From Kineosporiaceae bacterium (GTDB taxonomy: Bacteria > Actinomycetota > Actinomycetes > Actinomycetales > Kineosporiaceae), in the NCBI GenBank assembly GCA_016713225.1, contig JADJPO010000005.1, positions 62,001-126,000 of the forward strand: a DNA stretch of 64,000 nt, given 5' to 3'. Positions 24,495 to 33,463 of the stretch are shown here, piece after piece (within the stretch, counting starts at the first letter, position 1; each line of letters begins with the position of its first letter). A model generated the notes under the pieces. It saw nothing but the letters and a program-made list of their open reading frames with translations, had not been told where the DNA came from and made no database searches. A program made the translations under genes and the position numbers.

Positions 24495-26945
24495 CTAGGT
24501 GGCCACGACGTCCACCGGCGTGAGCAACCGACGGTCGTGCCCGACCACCCGCAGCGGCCCGGTGAGCCGGAACGAGGCCCGGCAGAGCAGATTCTGCCCG
24601 GAGTTGCCCACCATGACCTGGATCTCGCCCGGCTCGACGACGCGTCGCAGGTCGCGGCCGGTGAACGCGGTGCGATCGGCGTGCAGCCGGAAGCTGACCC
24701 GGGCCGAGGCGCCCGGCTCGAGCGGCACCCGGGCGAAGCCCGCGAGCTGGCGCACCGGGCGCGTCACCTGAGCCAGGACGTCGTGCAGGTACAGCTGCAC
24801 GACCTCGTCACCGCTGCGCCCGCCGGTGTTGGTCACCCGGACCGACACCGTGAGCTCTCCGTCGGTGGCCACCTCCTCGGCGTCCAGTTGGAGGTCGTCG
24901 ATCTCGAACGTGGTGTACGAGTGGCCGTGGCCGAAGCCGAACAGCGGCGAGGCGTCCAGATTGCTGATCCCGGTGCTGTCGGGTGAACCCAGCGGCGGCT
25001 GCAGGTAGGTGCCCGGCTGCCCGCCCGGCCCCCGCGGGATCTGCACCGGCAGCTTTCCGCTGGGCTGGACCCGACCCGAGAGCACGCCGGCGATCGCGGT
25101 GCCGCCCTCCTCACCGGGCATGAACGCCTGCACCAGCGCTGCGGCTCGGCCGTGCACCGCGCCGAGGGCATACGGGCGCCCAGAGACCACCACCACGACG
25201 ACAGGGGTACCGGTCGCCAGCACGGCCTCGAGCAACTCGGCCTGCACGCCCGGCAATCGCAGGTCGGCGGCGTCGCAGCCCTCGCCCGAGGTGCCCAGGC
25301 CGAACAACCCGGCGCGGTCGCCGACATAGGCGATGCAGACCTGCGCCCCGGACGCCGCGGCGACGGCCGCCGCGAAGCCCGAGCGGTCCTCGCCCAACAC
25401 GTCGCACCCGCGAGCGTGGACGACGTCCGCCTCGGGTAGCTCGGTCCGCAGCGCGTCGACCGCCGAGGTCACGTCGATCCCCAGGCCCTTGTCGGCGTAG
25501 CGGGGCAGCACGTGGTTCGGGAAGGCGTAGCACCCCATGAAGGTGCGCGGGTCGTCCGAGCACGGTCCGATGACGGCGACCCGGTGCAGCGGCGGGCGCG
25601 CCTCGCCGTGCAGCGGCAGTGCCGTGCCTGGATCGAGCAGGACGATCGAGCGCTCGGCGAGTTCGCGGGCGATGGCGCGGTTGCCGGGGGAGTCGAGGTC
25701 GACCGCGAGGGCGCCGGCCACCGAATCCTGCGGCGTCCAGCCCGGGTCGAGCAGGCCCAGCTCGATCTTCTGGCGCAGGTGGCGAGCCACGGCCCGATCG
25801 ATCAGCGCCTCGTCGAGGTCGCCGCGCCGCACCCAGTCGGCCAGGTGACGGTCGAAACCGAGGGTGTCGGGCAGCTCGACGTCGATCCCCGCCGCCAGGG
25901 CGATCGCCCCTGCCTGTTCGGTGTCGGCGGCCACCCGGTGCATCGAGGCCAGGAACGGCACCGCCCAGTAGTCCGAGACCACGGTTCCGGTGAAACCCCA
26001 GTCGTGGCGCAGGATCTCGGTGAGCAACCAGGGGTCCGCGCCGGCCGGTACACCGTCGATGTCGGAGTAGGAGTTCATCACCGAGCGGGCACCGCCGAGA
26101 GCGATCGCCATCTCGAAACTGGGCAGGATCAGGTCGAGCAGCTCGCGCCGTCCCATCGAGACCGGGCCGTGATTGCGCGCCGCGCGCGAGGCGGAGTAAC
26201 CGGCGAAGTGCTTGAGCGTGGCGATCACCCCGGCGCCTTCGAGCCCGCGAACGTAGGCGGCACCGAGCATGCCGACGAGATAGGGGTCCTCGCCGATGGT
26301 CTCCTCCACCCGGCCCCAGCGGTAGTCGCGCACCACGTCCAGCAGAGGCGAAAGCCCTTGGTGCACACCGAGAGCGGCCATGTCGCGGCCGATCGCAGCG
26401 GCCATCCGCTCGATCAGGTCGGGGTCGAACGTCGCGCCCCAGGCGATCGCCGCGGGGAAGACGGTGGCGCCGTAGGCGGTGAAGCCGGTCAGGCACTCCT
26501 CGTGCACGATCGCCGGGACACCGAACCGGTTGCCCGCCAGGACGACGTGCTGCTGGCGCACGACCTCGGCCGCCCCCTGCGCGACCGAGACCGGACGGCT
26601 GCCGTAGACCCGGGTCAGCTGGCCCAGGCCGTCGCGGCTCGCCTGTTCCAGTGGCACCGTGCCGGAGGCGGCGAAGACGTCCTGCATCGGGGCGACGGTG
26701 AAGGTCGCCTCGTCCTGACCGTCGCCCGGCCGGACGACGGGGCTCGGGTCGGCACCGACGTGGCCGGCCTCGGGGGCGAGGTGCATGTCGTTGCCGGCCC
26801 AGCGGCTGCCCAGCTGCGCCACCTTCTCGTCCAGTGTCATCGCGGCCAGCAGCGCGGCCGTTCGTTCATCGATGGGACGGCGCGGATCACGCCATGCCTC
26901 GTCCGCGGTTCCGGGGGAGTCCGACCTGGCCTGGTCGTCGATCAT
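24495..26945 (-). CDS. Beta-glucosidase, glycoside hydrolase family 3
   Basis: This 816-residue enzyme has the full GH3 layout: an N-terminal TIM barrel with catalytic nucleophile Asp325 in VSDYWAV, the KHFAGYSASRAARNHG substrate motif, an alpha/beta sandwich domain, and a C-terminal fibronectin-III-like domain (VSVRVTNTGGRSGDEVVQLYL). There is no signal peptide, so it should act in the cytoplasm on oligosaccharides brought in by the divergent ABC importer. It should release glucose or xylose from beta-linked sugars; exact substrate unknown. The ATG at 26945 has GGAGGG 9 bases upstream. Confidence 0.93.
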   Translation of the reverse strand: MIDDQARSDSPGTADEAWRDPRRPIDERTAALLAAMTLDEKVAQLGSRWAGNDMHLAPEAGHVGADPSPVVRPGDGQDEATFTVAPMQDVFAASGTVPLEQASRDGLGQLTRVYGSRPVSVAQGAAEVVRQQHVVLAGNRFGVPAIVHEECLTGFTAYGATVFPAAIAWGATFDPDLIERMAAAIGRDMAALGVHQGLSPLLDVVRDYRWGRVEETIGEDPYLVGMLGAAYVRGLEGAGVIATLKHFAGYSASRAARNHGPVSMGRRELLDLILPSFEMAIALGGARSVMNSYSDIDGVPAGADPWLLTEILRHDWGFTGTVVSDYWAVPFLASMHRVAADTEQAGAIALAAGIDVELPDTLGFDRHLADWVRRGDLDEALIDRAVARHLRQKIELGLLDPGWTPQDSVAGALAVDLDSPGNRAIARELAERSIVLLDPGTALPLHGEARPPLHRVAVIGPCSDDPRTFMGCYAFPNHVLPRYADKGLGIDVTSAVDALRTELPEADVVHARGCDVLGEDRSGFAAAVAAASGAQVCIAYVGDRAGLFGLGTSGEGCDAADLRLPGVQAELLEAVLATGTPVVVVVVSGRPYALGAVHGRAAALVQAFMPGEEGGTAIAGVLSGRVQPSGKLPVQIPRGPGGQPGTYLQPPLGSPDSTGISNLDASPLFGFGHGHSYTTFEIDDLQLDAEEVATDGELTVSVRVTNTGGRSGDEVVQLYLHDVLAQVTRPVRQLAGFARVPLEPGASARVSFRLHADRTAFTGRDLRRVVEPGEIQVMVGNSGQNLLCRASFRLTGPLRVVGHDRRLLTPVDVVAT

Positions 26946-26978
26946 CTGTGCGCCCTCCAGCTGAGACGCCCAGATATT

Positions 26979-26992
26979 TCGAAAAGTTTCGA
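26979..26992. promoter_or_regulatory. LacI-type operator, copy 1 (GH3 side)
   Basis: TCGAAA-AG-TTTCGA is a perfect inverted repeat with a two-base centre, 34 bases upstream of the GH3 start. The even-spaced CG-containing palindrome is typical of LacI-family operators. An equal palindrome lies on the transporter side. Confidence 0.7.
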
Positions 26993-27065
26993 GACGGGTC
27001 CGGGGCGCCGAGGTGGCTGTATCGCCTATGAGTGTTGCTCTTTGGACACGAGGACTTCAAGGGTA

Positions 27066-27094
27066 TTGACAGTGTCATCGTCGAAACCTACGTT
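27066..27094 (+). promoter_or_regulatory. Putative promoter of the ABC sugar transporter operon
   Basis: TTGACA (27066-27071), a 17-base spacer and TACGTT (27089-27094) form a sigma-70-like promoter. A second TTGACA at 27093-27098 has a weaker -10 that would overlap operator copy 2. Either places the operator at or just after the transcription start, consistent with repression. Confidence 0.45.
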
Positions 27095-27111
27095 GACACG
27101 TACGGTGTATC

Positions 27112-27125
27112 TCGAAACATTTCGA
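27112..27125. promoter_or_regulatory. LacI-type operator, copy 2 (ABC transporter side)
   Basis: TCGAAA-CA-TTTCGA has arms identical to copy 1, at 132 bases upstream of the binding-protein start and just downstream of the likely promoter. Two identical operators 133 bases apart in a divergent region suggest joint repression of both transcripts by the LacI protein at 23407-24459. Confidence 0.7.
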
Positions 27126-27257
27126 CACCGTCCATCGCGTCGGTTCCGTGATCACCCGGGCGACCTCACGGTCGTGGCACTCGGCATCACCCTGCACGGC
27201 AACCCGGACCAGCAGACAGTCCGCGGCCGGACCGCGGCTCTCATGACGGAGATCAGT

Positions 27258-28611
27258 GTGGACTCCAGGATGACCTCGCGGCGCAGCTTCCTCGCGCTGG
27301 CCGCCGGCCTGCCACTCACCGGCGCAGCCCTCGCCGCATGCGGCAGCTCCGGCCCGACACAGTCCAGCGGCAGTGCCTCGGCCGGCGGTGCCGCCGCCGC
27401 GGGTGGCGCCTCGTACTGGACCCTGACCGGGCAACCGCAGGAGGCGATCCGCAAGGCCACGGTCGAGCGGTTCAACGCGGCCAACCCGAACTCCAAGATC
27501 GCGTTGACGATGTTCCAGAACGACGCTTACAAGCAGAAGATCAAGACGGCGCTCGGCGCCGGCCAGGCTCCGACGATCCTGTGGGGCTGGGGCGGCGGCG
27601 GTCTGAAGAGCTGGGTGGATGCGGGCCAGGTCGAGGACCTGACCAGCTGGTTCGGCGAGAACGCTGCGGTCAAGGACAAGATCTTCCCGGCAGCCTTCGG
27701 CGCGGCGACGGTCAACGACAAGATCTACGCGATGCCGGGCGAGACGGTCACGCCGATCGTCCTGTACTGGAACAAGAAGGTCTTCGAGAAGGTCGGCGTT
27801 CAGCCCCCGCAGTCCTGGGGTGACATCTTGGCCCTGGTCCCGAAGTTCAACGCCGCAGGTGTGGCGCCGTTCTCTCTGGGCGGGCAGTCCCGCTGGACCA
27901 ACATGATGTGGCTGGAGTTCCTCTTCGACCGGATCAGCGGCCCCGAGGTCTTCCAGGCCGCCTTCGACGGTGAGAAGGGCGCTTGGAGCAACCCGGCAGC
28001 CATTCAGGCGCTCACCGAGATGCAGAAGCTGATCAAGGCCAACGGCTTCGTCAAAGGGCTTCTCCTCGATCACCGCCGACTCCAACGCCGACCAGGCCCT
28101 GCTCTACAGCGGCAAGGCCGCGATGATGCTTCACGGCGCCTGGACCTACGGATCGATGAAGACCAGCGGCGGCGACTTCGTCACCGGCGGTCACCTCGGG
28201 TACATGAACTTCCCCGGCGTCGACGGCGGCAAGGGCGACCCGAGCAACTCGGTCGGCAACCCCGGCCAGTACTACTCGATCTCCGCCAAGGCCACCGACG
28301 CCGAGAAGGAGACGGCCAAGAAGTTCTTCAAGGACGCGATCCTGGACGCCGAGGAGCAGAAGGCCTGGATCGGCTCGGGCAACATCCCGATCGTCAAGGG
28401 CTCGGACAGCCTGATCGCCGGCGCCGACGCGGACTGGCTCAAGTTCCAGTACAAGATCGCCAGTGAGGCCAAGAGCTTCGTGCAGTCCTGGGACCAGGCG
28501 CTCAGCCCGACCGCGGCCGAGGTGCTGTTGGACAACATCGCCAAGTTGTTCCAGCTCTCGATCAGTCCGGAGCAGTTCGCCACGGCGCTGAACGCAACGA
28601 TCGGCACATGA
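27258..28611 (+). pseudogene. ABC sugar-binding lipoprotein, interrupted by a +1 frameshift
   Basis: The first part encodes a twin-arginine lipoprotein (MTSRRSFLALAAGLPLTG...LAACGSS) and a family 1 sugar-binding protein. Near 28053-28055 an AAA replaces an expected AA, so GTC AAA GGG replaces GTC AAG GGC and the frame is lost. Reading resumes one base later with FSSITADSNADQALLYSGKAAMMLHG and continues to the end (LNATIGT, stop 28611). Both halves are well conserved and the downstream permeases are intact, so this is a recent lesion or a sequencing error in a short A/G run. If real, the importer lacks its binding protein. GTG 27258 follows GGAG by 6 bases; ATG 27243 and ATG 27270 are alternatives. 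Confidence 0.85.
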
Positions 28612-29531
28612 CCGCGCTCGCTCCGCCCGCCGTGAAGGGCACCCGCTCCGCCACCCGCGGCGGGCGGAGCGGGTCGCTGGGCTGGCTGGTCATCCCCGCG
28701 CTGGCATTCTTCGTGGTCTTCGGTGTCGTCCCGTTGATCGGCGTCGTCGTCCTGTCGTTCACGCAATGGGACGGCATCGGCGCCATTCATCCGGATGGCC
28801 TCAACGCCTGGCGCGCCGTCCTGGCCGATCCACAGCTGGTGCACTCGCTGCTCGTGACCTTCGAGATCATGATCCTCTCGTGGCTGGTGCAGACCCCGGC
28901 AAGTCTGTTGTTGGGCACCTTCCTGGCGGGTCATCAGCGCTACCGCGGCGTCATGGCGGTGCTGATGTTCATCCCGTTGCTGCTGTCGTCGGCGGCGATC
29001 GCCATCACCTGGAAGGCGTTGCTGGACCCGAACTTCGGGCTCGGCGCCGGCCTCGGGTTGGCGTTCCTGCAACAGGACTGGCTCGGCAAGGACACCCTCG
29101 CCGTCGGCGTGGTCGTGTTCATCGTGTCGTGGCAGTTCGTGCCGTTCCACTCGCTGATCTACCAAGGCGGCGTCCGGCAGATCCCTCGCTCGATCTACGA
29201 AGCCGCCCAGATCGACGGAGCGGGGCGGGTACGGCAGTTTTTCTCGATCACGCTGCCGCAGTTGAAGTACACGATCATCACCTCCTCGACCCTGATGGTG
29301 GTCGGGTCGTTGACCTTCTTCGACCTGATCTTCGTGCTCACCGCGGGGGGCCCGGGTGATGCGACCCGGGTACTCGCGCTCGACATGTACAAGCGCGGCT
29401 TCATGGCCAACCTGATGGGGCCGGCCAGTGTGATCGCCGTGATCCTGGTCTTCGTCGGGCTCGGGATCGCCCTACTGCTGCGCCGCCTCGGTGGCACCGA
29501 TCAGACCGACAGCATGTTGGAAGGTGCCTGA
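28608..29531 (+). CDS. ABC sugar transporter permease (MalF/UgpA type)
   Basis: This 307-residue protein has six predicted membrane helices (the first is LGWLVIPALAFFVVFGVVPLIGVVVLSF). The EAA loop reads EAAQIDGAGRVRQFFSITLPQL, the contact site for the ATPase. Its ATG overlaps the stop of the binding protein (ATGA). With the next gene it forms the membrane channel for an oligosaccharide, probably a beta-glucoside given the GH3 neighbour. No ATPase gene is present, so a shared MsiK-type ATPase encoded elsewhere is assumed. Confidence 0.93.
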   Translation: MTALAPPAVKGTRSATRGGRSGSLGWLVIPALAFFVVFGVVPLIGVVVLSFTQWDGIGAIHPDGLNAWRAVLADPQLVHSLLVTFEIMILSWLVQTPASLLLGTFLAGHQRYRGVMAVLMFIPLLLSSAAIAITWKALLDPNFGLGAGLGLAFLQQDWLGKDTLAVGVVVFIVSWQFVPFHSLIYQGGVRQIPRSIYEAAQIDGAGRVRQFFSITLPQLKYTIITSSTLMVVGSLTFFDLIFVLTAGGPGDATRVLALDMYKRGFMANLMGPASVIAVILVFVGLGIALLLRRLGGTDQTDSMLEGA

Positions 29532-29532
29532 C

Positions 29533-30417
29533 ATGGCGCCGTCGACACCCGTGACCGAGCCCCGCATCGTCTCCAGCGGGACCAGTACCACCGCCAAGAT
29601 CCTGCGGCTCAACTGGGCCGGCGGTCTCGCCGGCTGGGTGTGGCTGGTGATCGGGATGCTGCCGATCTACTGGATCGTCATCTCGAGCTTCAAGAGCCAG
29701 AGCAACTTCTTCGCCACCAACCCGCTCACCCCGCCGGACCAGTGGTCGCTCGAGGCCTACCGGCTGGTGATCGAGAGCGATTTCATCCGCTACTTCGCCA
29801 ACAGTGTCGTCGTCACCGTGGGCGCCATCGTGCCGGCTGTACTGATCTCGTTCATGGCCGCGTTCGGGATCGTCCGGGGTGGCCACGGCTGGTTCCTGCG
29901 CATCTCGAACTCGATCTTCCTGATGGGCCTGGCGATCCCGCTGCAAGCGGTGATCATCCCGGTGTACCTGATCATCATCCGGCTGAGGCTCTACGACACC
30001 CTGACCGCGATGATCCTGCCCTCGATCGCGTTCGCGATCCCGTTGTCGGTGCTGGTGCTGTCCAACTTCATCCGCGACGTCCCGCGGGAGCTGTTCGAGT
30101 CGATGCGGCTGGACGGCTGCAGCGAGTGGGGCACCATGTGGCGCCTGGCGTTCCCGTTGACCCGGCCGGCCCTGGTGACGGTGACCATCTACAACGCCCT
30201 CGGTGTCTGGAACAACTTCCTGCTCCCGTTGATCCTGACCCAGAACCCCGAGCGGCGCACGCTTCCGTTGGCGCTGTGGACCTTTCAGGGCCAGTACGGC
30301 GTCAACATCCCCGCGGTGCTGGCCTCCGTCGTCCTGACCACGCTCCCGATCCTGATCTTCTACGCCGTCGGACGCCGGCAGTTGCTCTCCGGCCTGACCG
30401 CCGGCTTCAGCAAGTAG
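29533..30417 (+). CDS. ABC sugar transporter permease (MalG/UgpE type)
   Basis: This is the partner permease: 294 residues, six predicted helices and the EAA-like motif ESMRLDGCSEWGTMWRLAFPL. ATG 29533 follows GGAAGG by 6 bases and begins one base after the previous stop. An upstream extension to 29491 would overlap the first permease and is not needed. It ends 16 bases from the convergent KdpE-like gene. Confidence 0.93.
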   Translation: MAPSTPVTEPRIVSSGTSTTAKILRLNWAGGLAGWVWLVIGMLPIYWIVISSFKSQSNFFATNPLTPPDQWSLEAYRLVIESDFIRYFANSVVVTVGAIVPAVLISFMAAFGIVRGGHGWFLRISNSIFLMGLAIPLQAVIIPVYLIIIRLRLYDTLTAMILPSIAFAIPLSVLVLSNFIRDVPRELFESMRLDGCSEWGTMWRLAFPLTRPALVTVTIYNALGVWNNFLLPLILTQNPERRTLPLALWTFQGQYGVNIPAVLASVVLTTLPILIFYAVGRRQLLSGLTAGFSK

Positions 30418-30433
30418 CATCACCGAGGGAGGG

Positions 30434-31132
30434 TCAGTCGGGCTGGAAGCGGTACCCCATACCCGGCTCGGTCAGCAGATGGCGGGGCCGGGCGGGGTCG
30501 GCCTCGAGCTTGCGGCGCAGCTGGGCCATGTAGACCCGCAGGTTGGTGGGCTGATCGAGGTAGCCGACGCCCCACACCTCGGTGAGCAGGTAGCGCTGGC
30601 CGAGCAGCTTGCCCGGCTGACGCACCAGGACCTCGAGCAGGTGCCACTCGGTCGGGGTGAGGCGCACCGTCTCGGTGGTGCCGTCCGGCAGGTCGCGGGT
30701 CACCCGGTGGGCTGCCAGGTCGACGCTCACGGCCCCCACCCGGACGACGGGCGTCGCCGCCGGCTCCGCGGCACCGAGCCGTCGGGTGATGGCGCGCATC
30801 CGAGCGAGCAGTTCCTCCATACCGAACGGCTTGGTCACGTAGTCGTCTGCGCCGGCATCGAGCGCACGCACCTTGTCGGCGCTGCCCGCCCGCCCGGACA
30901 GCACGATGATCGGGACGTCGGTCCAGCCACGCAGGCCGCCGATCACCTCCACTCCGTCCAGGTCGGGCAGTCCCAGATCGAGGACGACGAGTTCCGGCGG
31001 GTGCGCCGCGGCGATCCGCAGCGCGTCGGTGCCGGTGGCGGCCACGTGCACCTCGTGATCGCGAGCCCGCAGGTTGATCCGCAACGCCCGCAACAGCTGC
31101 GGGTCGTCGTCCACCACCAGCACCCGGCTCAC
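30434..31132 (-). CDS. kdpE: KdpE-like response regulator (first copy)
   Basis: This 232-residue OmpR-type regulator has a receiver with VVDDD, the phospho-acceptor in VVLDLGLPDLDG and Lys in VTKPFG. A winged-helix domain follows (RLTPTEWHLLEVLVRQPGKLLGQRYLL...LRVYMAQLRRKLE). The GTG start overlaps the kinase stop (GTGA). Its likely partner is the adjacent KdpD-like kinase, and its likely target the divergent KimA-like potassium importer. A second KdpE lies at 43450-44124. Confidence 0.88.
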   Translation of the reverse strand: MSRVLVVDDDPQLLRALRINLRARDHEVHVAATGTDALRIAAAHPPELVVLDLGLPDLDGVEVIGGLRGWTDVPIIVLSGRAGSADKVRALDAGADDYVTKPFGMEELLARMRAITRRLGAAEPAATPVVRVGAVSVDLAAHRVTRDLPDGTTETVRLTPTEWHLLEVLVRQPGKLLGQRYLLTEVWGVGYLDQPTNLRVYMAQLRRKLEADPARPRHLLTEPGMGYRFQPD

Positions 31133-33318
31133 GTCGGCTCACCGCGCTCGCGCCGTCCGGGTTCGACGGCGAGCAGGTCGGCGGGGGCGGCCGGCAGCGC
31201 CAGCACCATGGTGAGTCCACCGCCGGGGGTGTCCTCGGCCTCGAGGGTGCCGCCCATCGCCTCGACCAGACCGCGTGAGACCGCGAGCCCCAGCCCCAGC
31301 CCGGTCGAGTTGTCGGTGTCTCCCAGACGTTGGAACGGCACGAACATCCGGGAGCGCTCCTGCTCGGGAACCCCTGGCCCCCGGTCGATCACGCGCACCT
31401 CGACCTGCCCGGCGATGCTGCTGATCGCCACCAGCGGCGGCGTGTCGGCGGGGGAGTGGCGCACCGCGTTGGCGATCACGTTGACCAACGCCCGCGTCAG
31501 CAGCGCGCCGTCCGCCATCACGGCGGGCAGGTCCTCGGCCAGGCGCAGCCGCACGTGCTGCGCGTCGGGGCCGACCTCATCGAGCGCCGGGGGAACCAGG
31601 TCCTCGAGCCAGACCGGTTCGCCGGCCACGGTCAGCGCCCCGGCCCGCAAACGGGACAGGTCCAACAGATCGGCGACCAGCCGGCCGAGGCGTTCGAGTG
31701 ACTGCGCAGCGGTGTCGAGCAGCTCTTGGCGTTCGGCCGGTGCCCACGTGACGTCGGAGCTCTGCAGGCTGCTCACGGCGGCGCGGGCCGCGGCGAGTGG
31801 GGTGCGCAGATCGTGCCCCACGGCGCCGAGCAGGGCATCACGCAGCTTCTGCCCTGCCTCGAATCGAGCGGCCTGTGCTGCCGCGCGCGCCAGCCGGTCG
31901 CGTTCCAACAGGCCCTGGGCCTGCGCGGCGAAGGCCCGCAGCAGGGTGCGATCTCCGGCGGCCAGGCCGCGCCCGGCGAGCGCCAACATCAGGTGATCAC
32001 CGGCGGGCACGGTCACGTCGGCCTCCTCGGGCCGCCCGGGTGGCTGCGGCCCGCGCCCGGCCACCACGCGCCAGGTCGGCGTCCCGGCCTGTTCGAGCAG
32101 GCTGACCGAGGTCATGCCGAAGGCGGTGCGCAGGTGTTCGAGCAGGGCCGGCAAGGCCTCGTCGCTGCGCAACACCTCCTCGGCCAGGGTGGCCAGCGAT
32201 CGAGACTCCGCCGCTGCCCGGGTGGCTCGCCCGGCCTGCGTCGCCGCCCGGTGCACGACCGTGCTCACCAGACCGGCCACCAGCAGGAACATGATCAACG
32301 TGATGACGTTGTGCGGCTCGCCGACCCGGAGCGTGTACACCGGCGGGATGAAGAAGTAGTTCAACAGCGTCGACGCCAGCACAGCGGCCAGCAGCGCCGG
32401 CCACAGGCCGCCGACCAGGGCGGTGATCACCACCGTCAGCAGCAGCAACAGGCTGTCCATCGCCAGGCCGGCCCAGCTTCCGGCGGCGCGCAGTGCCAGG
32501 GTCGCCAGCGACGGCATCACGAGCGCCAGCGCCGTCCCGTATCCCAGTCGCCGGGTCGAGAGCCCTCGGCGTAGCCGGGGGATGGCCCCGCGCCCGTCGT
32601 CCCGCGGCGTGGCGAGCCGGATGTCCAGCGGAGGAGTGACCGGCGAGGCGATCGCTGCCAGCTGCGTGTCCAGGCCGGCCGGCCGTTCGCCGTGGGCGAG
32701 GTGCTGCTGGGCGATGGTGGCCGCTGCCCACGCGAGGGCCACCTCGCGCAGGGCGGCCAGCACCTCCGGCCGGAACCCGGCGGCCTGCTGGGCATCGAGC
32801 TGCTCGGCGGTGAGCAACCCGCCGTGGGCGAGCCGGCGGCGGAGCGCGTGCGGCGGGATGTCCACCAGCTGCAGCTGATCGGCCTCGCGCAGGAGCCGGT
32901 CCGGCACGGCGCCGTCCGGGTCGGCTCCGGTGATCGCCCGCACCACCTCGGCCAGCGAGGCGATGTGGCGGACGTCGACCGTCGCCACCACGTCCAGCCC
33001 GGCGGCCAGCAGGTGCTCGACGTCCTGCCACCGGGTGGCACGCTCGGCGCCGGGCGGGTTCGCCCGCTGCAGGTCGTCGACGAACACCACGGCCGGACGT
33101 CGCGCGAGCACGGCCGCGACGTCGATCGCCGAGCCGTCGCCGACCAGCTCCACGCCGTCCAGGGCCTGGTCGAGCCGGGCGCGCCGGTGGGTGTCGACCG
33201 CCGCCAGGACGACGTCCGTGCCGCGATCGGCGCGCCGGTGGGCCTCGTCCAGCAGGGCATGTGTCTTGCCCGCACCGGGAGCCACTCCCAGGTAGACGCG
33301 CAACCGGCCGTGCCGCAT
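31129..33318 (-). CDS. kdpD: KdpD-like sensor histidine kinase lacking the Usp domain (729 aa)
   Basis: The N-terminal KdpD domain has the Walker-like VAPGAGKTHALLDEAHRR. The universal-stress domain present in the second copy (44109-46661) is missing here; the sequence passes through a short Arg/Pro-rich linker straight into four membrane helices, a GAF-like region, HisKA (GHDLRTPLAAARAAVSSL, phospho-acceptor His) and HATPase with GLGLGLAVSRGLVEAMGG. ATG 33318 has GGAGGA 5 bases upstream. It senses K+ or osmotic state by family, but the shorter form implies a different input. Cotranscribed with kdpE. Confidence 0.9.
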   Translation of the reverse strand: MRHGRLRVYLGVAPGAGKTHALLDEAHRRADRGTDVVLAAVDTHRRARLDQALDGVELVGDGSAIDVAAVLARRPAVVFVDDLQRANPPGAERATRWQDVEHLLAAGLDVVATVDVRHIASLAEVVRAITGADPDGAVPDRLLREADQLQLVDIPPHALRRRLAHGGLLTAEQLDAQQAAGFRPEVLAALREVALAWAAATIAQQHLAHGERPAGLDTQLAAIASPVTPPLDIRLATPRDDGRGAIPRLRRGLSTRRLGYGTALALVMPSLATLALRAAGSWAGLAMDSLLLLLTVVITALVGGLWPALLAAVLASTLLNYFFIPPVYTLRVGEPHNVITLIMFLLVAGLVSTVVHRAATQAGRATRAAAESRSLATLAEEVLRSDEALPALLEHLRTAFGMTSVSLLEQAGTPTWRVVAGRGPQPPGRPEEADVTVPAGDHLMLALAGRGLAAGDRTLLRAFAAQAQGLLERDRLARAAAQAARFEAGQKLRDALLGAVGHDLRTPLAAARAAVSSLQSSDVTWAPAERQELLDTAAQSLERLGRLVADLLDLSRLRAGALTVAGEPVWLEDLVPPALDEVGPDAQHVRLRLAEDLPAVMADGALLTRALVNVIANAVRHSPADTPPLVAISSIAGQVEVRVIDRGPGVPEQERSRMFVPFQRLGDTDNSTGLGLGLAVSRGLVEAMGGTLEAEDTPGGGLTMVLALPAAPADLLAVEPGRRERGEPT

Positions 33319-33450
33319 GGGGTCCTCCTCGCCGATCACGATGCCAGGTCGCGACGGCCGATGCGGTGCGTCAGCCGGGCGTTCCGCAGCCCTAACAACA
33401 TCCTTACGCGCGCAGGCCCGGTCCTTGCACCATCCCAACGCGGGCCTTCC

Positions 33451-33456
33451 TAGCGT
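33451..33456 (+). promoter_or_regulatory. Putative -10 box of a leaderless promoter (KimA-like gene)
   Basis: TAGCGT lies seven bases before ATG 33464 and no Shine-Dalgarno is present, as at 22819-22824. A weak -35 (TTGCAC at 33425) is 20 bases further up. No c-di-AMP riboswitch can fit in this short divergent gap of 145 bases. Confidence 0.4.
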
Positions 33457-33463
33457 GATCGGT

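Noticed and set aside
25512..27236. Long open frame upstream of and in frame with the sugar-binding protein
   Set aside because: It lies antisense to the GH3 gene and has no recognisable domain; it is a codon-bias shadow. The real start is at the lipoprotein signal near 27258.
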